NCBI GenBank assembly: GCA_039029355.1
Contig: JBCCGI010000034.1
Span: 20,319-84,318, forward strand
Length of the DNA stretch: 64,000 bases
Origin: JBCCGI01 sp039029355
Lineage (GTDB): Bacteria > Planctomycetota > UBA1135 > GCA-002686595
Direction: 5' to 3'
In this document: one piece after another, positions 44,150-51,895 of the stretch
Layout: every line of letters begins with the position of its first letter
Numbering within the stretch: position 1 is the stretch's first letter
Program-made: the position numbers and the translations under genes
The notes under the pieces: generated by a model
What the model was told of the DNA's origin: nothing
The model's input: only the letters and a program-made list of their open reading frames with translations
Database searches by the model: none

Positions 44150-44520
44150 GCGCCGCCTCTCCGGTCGTGCTCGTCCAGGAGCTCGCGCAGCCGCGCCCGC
44201 TCGCGACGCGACAGCCGCTCCTCGGAGAGCATGTGGTGCACCAGCGAGCCCAGGGTGCCGTCGAAGGCCTTTTCGAGCAGCGCGCGCACCGCCGTGCCGC
44301 GCGCGGCGTCGCGGGTCACCGCGGGCTCATAGAGCAGCGTGTTCGCCCGCTTGCGCGCCCGCAGCGCCGATTTGTCGACCAGCCGGTCGAGCATCGTCTT
44401 GACGGTCGAGTAGGCCCAGCCGGTCTCGGCCTCGGTCGCCTCGAGCACGTCGCGGGCACTCGCCGGAGAGCGCTCCCAGAGCACGTGCATCAGGGTCCAT
44501 TCCGCGTCGCTGAGCTTCAA
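44146..44520 (-). CDS. BlaI/MecI/CopY-family transcriptional repressor
   Basis: A 124-residue winged-helix repressor: KLSDAEWTLMHVLWERSPAS, RDVLEATEAETGWAYSTVKT, MLDRLVDKSALRARKRANTL (DNA-binding domain), and a C-terminal dimerisation helix (AVRALLEKAFDGTLGSLVHH). The start is TTG at 44520, chosen because AGGAG lies 8 nt before it and the length then matches BlaI family members; a longer frame exists but carries no family similarity. A TACTACA-N2-TGTAACA operator lies 24 nt upstream, so it probably represses its own operon (blaI-M56-DUF1579-SRPBCC). Repression would be lifted when the M56 protease cleaves it. Confidence 0.93.
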   Translation of the reverse strand: MKLSDAEWTLMHVLWERSPASARDVLEATEAETGWAYSTVKTMLDRLVDKSALRARKRANTLLYEPAVTRDAARGTAVRALLEKAFDGTLGSLVHHMLSEERLSRRERARLRELLDEHDRRGGA

Positions 44521-44543
44521 TCTTCGACTCCTGTCGCAGAATC

Positions 44544-44559
44544 TACTACATCTGTAACA
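44544..44559. promoter_or_regulatory. BlaI/MecI-type operator
   Basis: TACTACA-TC-TGTAACA is a near-perfect inverted repeat centred on TACA-N2-TGTA, the core bound by BlaI/MecI repressors. It lies 24 nt upstream of the TTG start of the repressor gene. A plausible -35 (TTGCGC) and -10 (TAGATT), 18 nt apart on the minus strand, flank it, so binding would block transcription. Confidence 0.75.
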
Positions 44560-44653
44560 GGGTGCGCAAGGGCCCACGTGGCCCCCGCGTGGCCTCCCCT
44601 TCGCGACGGACGGAGCCACCCGTCCCGGGCACCGCGGGGGGGGAGCTGGTAAA

Positions 44654-45988
44654 TTGAAGGCGATGCCCCCTATTCAGCTCCTGCCCCGCCTCCGCAAGCA
44701 GCTCCGCCGCGCGCGCCAGCCCTACCAGCAGCGCGTGCGCGAGCGCGAGATCGCCGAGCGCCGGCTGGCGCTCTCGACCGGGCCGGCCCACGTCAGCCTC
44801 GAGCTGACGGCGCGCTGCAACCTCGAGTGCTTCCACTGCCGCCGCTTCCACGTGCGCGAGGAGTACTCCGACGTCCGCGGCGTGTTCGGTGCGAAGGCCG
44901 TCGACAACGTGGTGGGGGACTCGGGCTACCTCACGCCGGAGGTCTTTGAGCGCTGCCTCGACCTCGTGCGCGACACGACCACGGTCGAGCTCGCCGGCTA
45001 CGGCGAGCCGATGATGAACCCGCACTTCTTCGACTACGTCGCGGCGCTGAAGGGGCGCGGGCTGCACTGCAACACGATCACCAACGGCACGCTGCTCACC
45101 GAGGGCAACGTCAAGAAGCTGGTCGACCACCGCTTCGACCTGATCTCGGTCTCGATCGACGGCTACGAGAAGGAGACGCTCAAGCTGGTGCGCGGGCTGG
45201 ACCGCGATGAGCTCTTCGACGGCTTGGAGCGCCTGCGCCGCGAGAAGGAGCGCCGCGGCCTGGGCCGCGGGGACGCGCCGCGCCTCAGCGTCAGCTTCTG
45301 CATGGCGCGCTTCAACATCCGCGAGCTGCCCGACCTCGTACGGCATCTGGAGCGGCTCGGCCTCGAGAGCTTCTACACCCAGATCCTCGAGACGGTCAAC
45401 GCCGACGACGTGCTGGGCAAGCACCTGATCCACACCGATCCGAAGATCCGCGAGGAGGCGGTCGCGATCTGCGACGACGTGCGCCGCTTCTGCGAAGAGC
45501 ACGGGATCCGTCACGACCTGCGCCCGATCCCGCACGGCGGCAACGGCGACGAGCCCGAGGGCGTCTCGCTCGACGACGCGCTCGCCGCCCTGCGCGACGA
45601 CGTGAACGCGCGCATGCCCGAGAAGCGCGTGTACCTGCCGGTCAAGGAGATCGAGGCCGAGCGCGAGGCGGCCGCCAAGGCCTACCGCGAGGCGCGCGGC
45701 GTGCACCGGCCCGGTGTGCTGCCCGAGGTCGAGACCGCCAAGCACACCGACCTGTCGGCCGAGGCCTGCGCCGAGAACGAGCGCTGCCTCGACTTCTTCC
45801 GCTACGCCTTCGTCGCGTGGAGCGGCAAGGTGCTCTCGTGCTGCTTCGAGCGCTATCCGGTCGGCGACCTCAACGTGCAGACCGCCGATGAGGTCTGGAA
45901 CGGCGAGGAGTACCGCCGCCTGCGGCGCTCGTACTTCGAGCAGGGCATCCGCTCGGTCTGCGACGGCTGCAGCAAGATTCTGGCCTGA
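44654..45988 (+). CDS. Radical SAM enzyme with SPASM-like C-terminus
   Basis: This 444-residue protein binds a 4Fe-4S cluster through LTARCNLECFHCRRF (C55, C59, C62; the CxxxCxxC signature), followed by VELAGYGEPMMNP, CNTITNGTLL and LISVSIDGYEKE, the usual SAM-binding strands. The C-terminal part has Cys-rich blocks (NERCLDFFRYAFVAWSG, VLSCCFERYPVGDLN, SVCDGCSKIL) like SPASM/twitch domains that hold extra clusters. Such enzymes modify peptides or tRNA, or reach other substrates. No small precursor peptide gene was recognised nearby. TTG 44654 is preferred because GGGGAG is 8 nt upstream; ATG 44663 is the alternative. It is divergent from the BlaI operon. Confidence 0.92.
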   Translation: MKAMPPIQLLPRLRKQLRRARQPYQQRVREREIAERRLALSTGPAHVSLELTARCNLECFHCRRFHVREEYSDVRGVFGAKAVDNVVGDSGYLTPEVFERCLDLVRDTTTVELAGYGEPMMNPHFFDYVAALKGRGLHCNTITNGTLLTEGNVKKLVDHRFDLISVSIDGYEKETLKLVRGLDRDELFDGLERLRREKERRGLGRGDAPRLSVSFCMARFNIRELPDLVRHLERLGLESFYTQILETVNADDVLGKHLIHTDPKIREEAVAICDDVRRFCEEHGIRHDLRPIPHGGNGDEPEGVSLDDALAALRDDVNARMPEKRVYLPVKEIEAEREAAAKAYREARGVHRPGVLPEVETAKHTDLSAEACAENERCLDFFRYAFVAWSGKVLSCCFERYPVGDLNVQTADEVWNGEEYRRLRRSYFEQGIRSVCDGCSKILA

Positions 45989-46005
45989 GCGCGGGCGCAA
46001 ACGGC

Positions 46006-46049
46006 GGCGGGGGCGCTCCGGACCCCGTCGGATCCGAAGCGCCCCCGCC
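46006..46049. terminator. Bidirectional 12-bp hairpin between convergent genes
   Basis: GGCGGGGGCGCT (46006-46017) pairs exactly with AGCGCCCCCGCC (46038-46049), with further CGGA/TCCG pairing inside. It lies between the radical SAM stop and the 46070 minus-strand stop, serving both. No strong U tract. Confidence 0.55.
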
Positions 46050-46069
46050 CTTCGTCCTGTCCGTCGACG

Positions 46070-48364
46070 CTACACGTCGAAGGTCAGCTCCAGCCGGTTT
46101 GAGAGGCTGACGTTCGCGAAGAGCGGGCACGGGCTCGACGAGGTGGGCAGGAGCGCCCACTGGGCCTCCAGCTTGGATCCGATCAGCGTGGCCTGGTTCG
46201 GGATCGGCACGGTCTGCGCCGCGGACCCGCCGACCGGCACCTGGGTGAACAGCGTCCCCGGCGGCGCGAAGACGCAGGAGCCGCAGGGGATCGGCACGGT
46301 GGGGGCCGCCAGGTTGAGCAGCGCCAGGGTGGCGGACGGATCCGCGCCGTTCAGCTCCACCCGGAACGCCGCGTTGCCGATCGCGACCGGTCCGTCGGGG
46401 GACGCGGTCCCGCCCCCGGTGCAGCCGCCGCCGAGGTCGAGCACCGGGCCGCCGTCGCCGGTCGCCTCGACGACGTGGCCCGCGATGTTGTTGTCGAAGG
46501 GCAGCGTGAGCGCGCCCTTGGTGTAGACCAGCATCGCCTCGTCGCCGTCGGGGCCGGCGCCGCCCGCGGTGCTGCCGCCGGCGCCGGAGAACTGCGACGC
46601 GATGGCCGGCGATCCGGCGTGGGTGCCGGCGCCGAGCACCGCGACGTTCGGGTCGATCTGGGTCCCGGTGACCGCGTCGACCCAGGCCAGGTTGACGGTC
46701 GACTCGAGGAACGCGCCGGTGGGGTTCTCCCAGGCGACGGCGTACTCGGCGCTCGACCAGGCGACGCACGGCTTGACCTCGCTCAGCGGGCCGCTCGTGA
46801 GCTGCACCGGGTCGCCGATGAAGAGGCCGCTGGCGTTGTAGATCATGCGCCGCGTGAAGATGTCCTCGTCATCCCCGGCGGTCTTCTGCTGCTGCCAGGC
46901 CAGCAGGAAGGTCTTCCCGTCGCCGTCGATGGCCGGCTCCTCCTCGTCGGGGCCGATGGAGGCGAGGAACCCGCCTTCGAGCTCGTTGAGCTCGCTGTCG
47001 AGCACGGCGTACCAGAAGTCGTGGTCCCCCGGCGGCGGTGAGCTGAGGAACTCCTGCCAGACGGCGATGAAGAACCCGGTCTGCCCGCCGCTTTGGGAGA
47101 TCGCCGGCTTGTCGGCCGTGGTGAGGTAGCTGAGGTCGTTGGGGGCGCCGACGAGGATCGGCGTGCCGTCGGGCTTCAGGCCGATGCGGTGCGAGCGGAT
47201 TCCGGTCAGGGGCGCTTCCTCGACCCAGACGACGACCGCCTCGCTAGGCCCGCCGACGATCTGGCCGCCGATGTCGGGCGAACGGTGGCTGGTCCCGTCG
47301 CCGCCCGCGACCGATAGCGCCGAGGAGAGCGAGCCGAGCGAGGGGTCGACGGTGCGCGCTTGGATCCGCCACGGGCCGGCGATCGAGGCCGCCTGCTGGT
47401 AGACCACGATGAAGCGCGGCCCGCTCGCGAGGCTCGCCACGCGCGGCGAGCCGGCGAGGTCGGTCGTCGATGACAGCGCCAGCGGGCTGCTCGCGAGGAT
47501 GCCGGCCGAGGTGACGATCTGGCCGTACACGTCGGTGTCGACGAACGAGAAGCTGCGCTCCCACACGATGAGGTAGCGGTTGGTCGCGGCGTCGTAGGCG
47601 ACGTCCGGCTTGCCCTCGTCCTGGGCCGAATCGCCGAAGGCCTTCTCGGTGCCGATCAGCGGGTCGATCAGGAGCGGCAGCGCCGCGCCGCGCGCCCAGT
47701 CGCCGGGCACGACGAGCTCGAGCGAGTCGGTGCCCGCGCGCAGGGTGCCCTGCATCTCGCGACCCTCGGCGTCGATCGCGAGCACGCGCCCGACGCGCAC
47801 GCCGCCGATCCCCGGCAGGGTGTAGGCGAGCCCACCGTCGGCCGGGGCCGCCGGAAGGTCGGTGATGAGCTCGCCGCGCACGATCAGGTCGCCGTCCGTC
47901 GCGGCCGGCAGCGCGTGGATCAGGAAGCTCTGCTCGACGCCCTCGCGGCGCACCTCGTAGCGTTCCTCGACGCCGCCCGGGTGGGCGTAGACGGCGGTCT
48001 TGTCCTCGACCCACGGCGCGACCGGCGCCGCCGCCCGCGCGTCGAGCAGCACCGCGTCGCCGAGGCGGATCTCCTCGAGCGCGAAGCGCAGCGGGTGGTT
48101 CTCGGCCACCCCGCGCCCGAGCGCCGGCACGAACTCGACCGCGCCGGGACCGAAGACGGCCTTGAAGTCCGGCCCGATGCCGAGCAGGTCGCCCGCGCGC
48201 GGGGCGATCCCGAAGCTCGCGGCCTCGACCGAGAGCGCCGCGGGCGGTTCGGGCGCCGTCTGCGCGGCCGCCGAGGCGGGCCCGAGGGCGAGGAGGGCGG
48301 CCGCGACAAGCGCGCGTGCGGGCCGCGTGCGGCGGGGTTGGGGGTGGTTCGTCGTGGGTGACAT
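46070..48364 (-). CDS. Large secreted beta-rich protein, paralogue of the 51896 gene
   Basis: A 764-residue exported protein (signal around ALVAAALLALGPASAAAQ) that I cannot assign to an enzyme family. A globular N-terminal domain (residues 40-250) ends with ALPLLIDPLIGTEKAFGD. A long run of repeated beta units follows, each with a YLIVWE-type core (VAYDAATNRYLIVWERSF, PSEAVVVWVEEAPLTGIRSH, TGFFIAVWQEF, KTFLLAWQQQ). The C-terminal domain (~660-764) is Gly-rich with Cys pairs (GGGCTGGGTAS, AFRVELNGADPSATLALLN, PIPCGSCVFAPPGT). The same layout occurs in the 51896-54130 protein. The two face inwards around an ECF sigma/kinase operon. An AGGAG site supports the start. A surface or secreted carbohydrate-binding role is possible but unproven. 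Confidence 0.78.
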   Translation of the reverse strand: MSPTTNHPQPRRTRPARALVAAALLALGPASAAAQTAPEPPAALSVEAASFGIAPRAGDLLGIGPDFKAVFGPGAVEFVPALGRGVAENHPLRFALEEIRLGDAVLLDARAAAPVAPWVEDKTAVYAHPGGVEERYEVRREGVEQSFLIHALPAATDGDLIVRGELITDLPAAPADGGLAYTLPGIGGVRVGRVLAIDAEGREMQGTLRAGTDSLELVVPGDWARGAALPLLIDPLIGTEKAFGDSAQDEGKPDVAYDAATNRYLIVWERSFSFVDTDVYGQIVTSAGILASSPLALSSTTDLAGSPRVASLASGPRFIVVYQQAASIAGPWRIQARTVDPSLGSLSSALSVAGGDGTSHRSPDIGGQIVGGPSEAVVVWVEEAPLTGIRSHRIGLKPDGTPILVGAPNDLSYLTTADKPAISQSGGQTGFFIAVWQEFLSSPPPGDHDFWYAVLDSELNELEGGFLASIGPDEEEPAIDGDGKTFLLAWQQQKTAGDDEDIFTRRMIYNASGLFIGDPVQLTSGPLSEVKPCVAWSSAEYAVAWENPTGAFLESTVNLAWVDAVTGTQIDPNVAVLGAGTHAGSPAIASQFSGAGGSTAGGAGPDGDEAMLVYTKGALTLPFDNNIAGHVVEATGDGGPVLDLGGGCTGGGTASPDGPVAIGNAAFRVELNGADPSATLALLNLAAPTVPIPCGSCVFAPPGTLFTQVPVGGSAAQTVPIPNQATLIGSKLEAQWALLPTSSSPCPLFANVSLSNRLELTFDV

Positions 48365-48472
48365 GTGGAGGGCTCCTGGGTTCGCTCTTCGTTCGAGGCG
48401 GGGCGGGGGCGTTCTCTGCCCCTCCTCCGGACGCAGAAGCGCCCCGGGACCCGACATCCCACTCCCGGGCCC

Positions 48473-48502
48473 TTGTCAGTCCGCCGGAGCCCCGGCGACA
48501 AT
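48473..48502 (+). promoter_or_regulatory. Candidate promoter of the ECF sigma/kinase operon
   Basis: TTGTCA (48473-48478) and GACAAT (48497-48502) are spaced by 18 nt and lie about 35 nt before the sigma-factor ATG. They resemble -35/-10 elements and also form a TTGTC/GACAA inverted repeat. Start of transcription not known. Confidence 0.35.
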
Positions 48503-48536
48503 CGACGGGCCTTCTCCCCCTCCGGAACCCCTCAGA

Positions 48537-49106
48537 ATGTCCGCTGATAGCCGCGCCACGGTCCTCCTACGCCGTCTGAAGGACGGCGACGAGCAGGTCT
48601 CCGAAGAGCTCCTGCGCCTGCTCTACTCCGAACTCCACTCCCTGGCCGAGCGCCAGATGCGAGACCAGCCCGGGGGGCACACCCTCCAGCCGACGGCCCT
48701 GGTGCACGAGGCCTGGATCCGCCTGGTCGGCCTGGCCGACGGCGACGGCTGGAACCGGGCTCGGTTCTTCACCCTGGCGGCGCGCGCGATGCGTAGCGTG
48801 CTGGTCGACCACGCGCGCCGCAAGGGCTCCCAGAAGCGCGGCGGCGACCGGCATCGCTTCACGCTGGACGACCTGGTGCTGCGGGCGGAGGAGCGCGGCG
48901 TGGATCTCCTGGCCCTCGACGAGGCCCTGGGCGACCTGGCCCGGGTCGACGAGAGCGCCGCGGAGATCGTCGAGCTGCGCTTCTTCGGCGGCCTGTCCAA
49001 CGAGGAGGTAGCGCAGGCGCGCTCGGTCTCCACGCGCACGATCGAGCGCGGCTGGAAGATGGCGCGCGTGTTCCTGCACGACCGCCTGGCGGGGGAGAGC
49101 GCGTGA
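48537..49106 (+). CDS. ECF-like sigma factor (TIGR02999-type)
   Basis: This 189-residue protein matches the ECF-like family seen mostly in planctomycetes and acidobacteria: DGDEQVSEELLRLLYSELHS, LAERQMRDQPGGHTLQPTAL, VHEAWIRLVG, RFFTLAARAMRSVLVDHARR and a region-4 helix-turn-helix EIVELRFFGGLSNEEVAQAR with STRTIERGWKMARVFL. Members commonly lie beside Ser/Thr kinase genes, as here: the kinase starts inside the stop (GTGA overlap), so they are translationally coupled. Control by the kinase rather than a classical anti-sigma factor is the likely mode, inferred from the arrangement. A candidate promoter lies upstream. Confidence 0.92.
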   Translation: MSADSRATVLLRRLKDGDEQVSEELLRLLYSELHSLAERQMRDQPGGHTLQPTALVHEAWIRLVGLADGDGWNRARFFTLAARAMRSVLVDHARRKGSQKRGGDRHRFTLDDLVLRAEERGVDLLALDEALGDLARVDESAAEIVELRFFGGLSNEEVAQARSVSTRTIERGWKMARVFLHDRLAGESA

Positions 49107-51871
49107 GCGAACCGCTGGACGTCGACCGCTGGCGCCGGGTTCAGGAGCTGGTGGGCGAGCTGGAGGAGCTCGACTCCGCCGCCCGCGAGGCGCGCCTGGC
49201 CGCGCTCGGCGATCCGCCCGACGTGCTGCGCGACGTGCGGCGCGTGCTGGAGGATGAGCCCGGTCCCCCGGAGTCCTTCCTGGCCCCCGACGTCTTCGCC
49301 GGCGCGTTGCCCGCGACCTCGCCGGCGCCGGACGTCGGCGCCCGCGTCGGCCCGTTTCGACTGCAGCGCCGCATCGCCGCCGGGGGGATGGGCACCGTGT
49401 TCGAGGCCGCCCAGGACGCGCCGCGGCGCACGGTGGCGCTCAAGCTGCTCTCGGTCGGCCTCGCGACCGATCGCGCGCGCCGGCGCTTCGAGGTCGAGGC
49501 CGAGATCCTCGGCCACCTCGCGCATCCCGGCATCGCCCAGGTCTACGGCAGCGGCGTCCACCGCGACGAGGCGGGCCTCGAGGTGCCCTGGTTCGCGATG
49601 GAGCTCGTCCCCGGCGCGCGCGACGTGCTCCGCCATGCGGGCGAGGAGGCGCTGAAGCCGGGCGAGCGCCTGGGGCTCTTCCGCGAGATCTGCTCCGCCG
49701 TCGAGCACGGCCACGGCCGCGGGGTGCTGCACCGCGACCTCAAGCCCTCGAACCTGCTGGTCGACGAAGCCGGGCGCCCGCGCGTGATCGATTTCGGCGT
49801 GGCGCGCGCGACCGAGGCCGACCTCTCGACCACGTCCGAGCTCACCGGTTCGGGCGAGATCCTCGGGACGGTGCAGTACATGAGCCCCGAGCAGTTCGAG
49901 GGCGTGCCCGGCGCGCTCGACGTGCGCACCGACGTCTACTCGCTGGGGGTGGTGCTCTACGAGCTCCTGTGCGGAGCTGCGCCCTACGCGCTCGAGGGCC
50001 GCTCGATCTTCGAGGCGGCCCGGGTGGTGCGCGAGGTGGCGCCGCGGCGCCCCTCCGAGGTCGACCCCGCGCTCGCCGGCGAGCTGGAGTGGATCCTGCT
50101 GCGCGCGCTCGAGAAGGAGCCCGAGCGCCGCTATGCCTCGGTCGCCGCGCTGCGCGAGGATATCGAGCGGCACCTCTCCAACGAGCCGGTCCTCGCCGGC
50201 CCGCCGAGCGCGCTCTACCGCGTGCGCAAGTTCGTGCGGCGCCACCGCGTGTCGGTCGCCGCCGCGGCGATCGTCCTGGCGGCGCTCGTCGCCGGCGCCG
50301 GGCTGGCGGCCTTCGGCTTGGTTCGCGCCAACGAGAACCTGGCGCGGGTGGAGGAAGAGGCGCGCCGCACCGGGCGCGTCAACCGCTTCCTCTCCGACCT
50401 GTTCCTGGCCGTAGCGCCGGTCACCGGCGGGCGCGAAGTGCGCGTCGCGGACCTGCTCGATCAGGCGCGCGAGACCCTGCGCACCGACCTGGAGGAGGAC
50501 GAGGCGGTGCGCGCGAACCTGCAGGGCGCGCTCGCCGGGGCGTACTTCGAGCTCGGGCTCTTCCGCGAGGCCATCGAGCTGCTCGAGCCGGCGCTCGCCT
50601 TCGAGCGCGGCCGCCTCGGGCCGGACGCGGCGCCGGTGCTGGAGCTCGAGTGGAAGCTGGAGGAGTGCCGCTTCAACGCCGGCTCGTTCGAGGGCTCCGA
50701 GGAGCGCATGGTCGCGCTGCTCGCGCGCTGCACCGCCGAGCTGGGGGAGTCCGACCCGATTACGATGGGCTGCCGCTCGGGGCTCGGTGAGCTGTATTGG
50801 GAGCTCGGGCGCCTGCCCGACGCCATCGGTGTGATGCGCGAGGAGGTCGCGCTGCGCGAGCGCTTCTACCCGAAGGACCAGCGCAACCTCGGCCGGAAGC
50901 GCTCGTTCCTCTCCTTCCTGCTCAGCCGGCTCGGCGAGCACGAGGAGGCCGAAGCGCTCGCCCGGCGGGCCTACGACGACCTGCGCGAGCACCTCGGCGA
51001 CGACGACGTCAGCACGCTCTACGCCCGCGGCAACCTGGCCAAGATCTGGACCAATTCGGGGCGCTACGGCGAGGCGAGCGACGTCTACCGGGGGCTCCTG
51101 GACGCCCTCGAGGGGCCGCTGGGCGAGGAGCATCCGGACTTCCTCACGTACTCGTTCGAGCTCGCCCAGTGCGAGTACTTCCTGCACAACTACGACGAGG
51201 CCGAGCGCCTGGGCCGCAAGGTGCTCGAGATACGCGAGCGGACCATCGAGCCGCCGCACCCCGAGCTGGCGGCCGATCTCCTCTTCCTCGGCAAGGTGCT
51301 GCAGCTGACCGGCAAGCTGGACGAGGCCGAGCTGTGCCTCGAGGACGCCTACGACCAGCGCCTGGAGCTCTTCGGCGAGGACTACGAGCGCACGGTGCGC
51401 GTGCGCTACACGCTCGCCAGCGTGCGGCTCGACCGCGGCGACTACGACGGGCTGGAGGAAGAGCTGGAGGCCGTGATCGAGAGCGGGCTCGCCGAGGGCC
51501 GGCCGACGCGCCTCGCGATGAGCGCCTGCAGCACGCTGGGCCGGCTGCACCTGATCCGGAAGGACGACGAGGCCGCCGAGCGGGCCTTCCGGCGCGCCGC
51601 GGATCTCGGGCGCGAGGGGCTGCCGGAGGATCACCCCGACCAGCTCGACTACTTCAACTACCACGCCCGGTCGCTCGTGACGCTGAAGCGCGACGAGGAG
51701 GCCGGCGCGCTCCTGCGCGAGCTCGTCCCGAAGCTGGAGACGCGGCTCGACGAGGAGCACCCGGCGCTGCGCTATGCGCGCCAGTCGCTCGCCATCCTGC
51801 GGGAGCGCTCAACGGAAGCCGCGGCGACCTCACCTGAGGCCGCCGCGGAGGCGGAGGGCACCAAGCCCTAG
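49103..51871 (+). CDS. Membrane Ser/Thr protein kinase with periplasmic TPR domain
   Basis: A 922-residue protein beginning at GTG overlapping the sigma stop by four bases. A short helical N-terminus precedes the kinase domain (residues ~82-355): glycine loop RIAAGGMGTVFEAA, catalytic Lys113 in VALKLL, HRDLKPSN (H210-D212), DFG as IDFGVARA (D230) and a GTVQYMSPEQ activation segment. All catalytic residues are intact. A transmembrane helix (~383-405, VAAAAIVLAALVAGAGLAAF) leads to an outer TPR domain of about 480 residues (EEADALARRAYDDLREHL-type units such as EEAEALARRAYDDL, YGEASDVYRGLLDALEGPL, DEAERLGRKVLEIRERTI). The TPR part probably senses a partner and the kinase acts on the adjacent sigma factor; that link is inference. 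Confidence 0.95.
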   Translation: MSEPLDVDRWRRVQELVGELEELDSAAREARLAALGDPPDVLRDVRRVLEDEPGPPESFLAPDVFAGALPATSPAPDVGARVGPFRLQRRIAAGGMGTVFEAAQDAPRRTVALKLLSVGLATDRARRRFEVEAEILGHLAHPGIAQVYGSGVHRDEAGLEVPWFAMELVPGARDVLRHAGEEALKPGERLGLFREICSAVEHGHGRGVLHRDLKPSNLLVDEAGRPRVIDFGVARATEADLSTTSELTGSGEILGTVQYMSPEQFEGVPGALDVRTDVYSLGVVLYELLCGAAPYALEGRSIFEAARVVREVAPRRPSEVDPALAGELEWILLRALEKEPERRYASVAALREDIERHLSNEPVLAGPPSALYRVRKFVRRHRVSVAAAAIVLAALVAGAGLAAFGLVRANENLARVEEEARRTGRVNRFLSDLFLAVAPVTGGREVRVADLLDQARETLRTDLEEDEAVRANLQGALAGAYFELGLFREAIELLEPALAFERGRLGPDAAPVLELEWKLEECRFNAGSFEGSEERMVALLARCTAELGESDPITMGCRSGLGELYWELGRLPDAIGVMREEVALRERFYPKDQRNLGRKRSFLSFLLSRLGEHEEAEALARRAYDDLREHLGDDDVSTLYARGNLAKIWTNSGRYGEASDVYRGLLDALEGPLGEEHPDFLTYSFELAQCEYFLHNYDEAERLGRKVLEIRERTIEPPHPELAADLLFLGKVLQLTGKLDEAELCLEDAYDQRLELFGEDYERTVRVRYTLASVRLDRGDYDGLEEELEAVIESGLAEGRPTRLAMSACSTLGRLHLIRKDDEAAERAFRRAADLGREGLPEDHPDQLDYFNYHARSLVTLKRDEEAGALLRELVPKLETRLDEEHPALRYARQSLAILRERSTEAAATSPEAAAEAEGTKP

Positions 51872-51895
51872 CAGACGCGCCCGGGAAGAGGCGCT

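Noticed and set aside
44521..44619. Longer BlaI start at 44619
   Set aside because: It would put the operator and ribosome-binding site inside the coding region, and the added residues do not match the family.
48623..51760. 1045-residue minus-strand open frame
   Set aside because: Shadow of the sigma factor and Ser/Thr kinase genes, which have complete catalytic motifs on the other strand.
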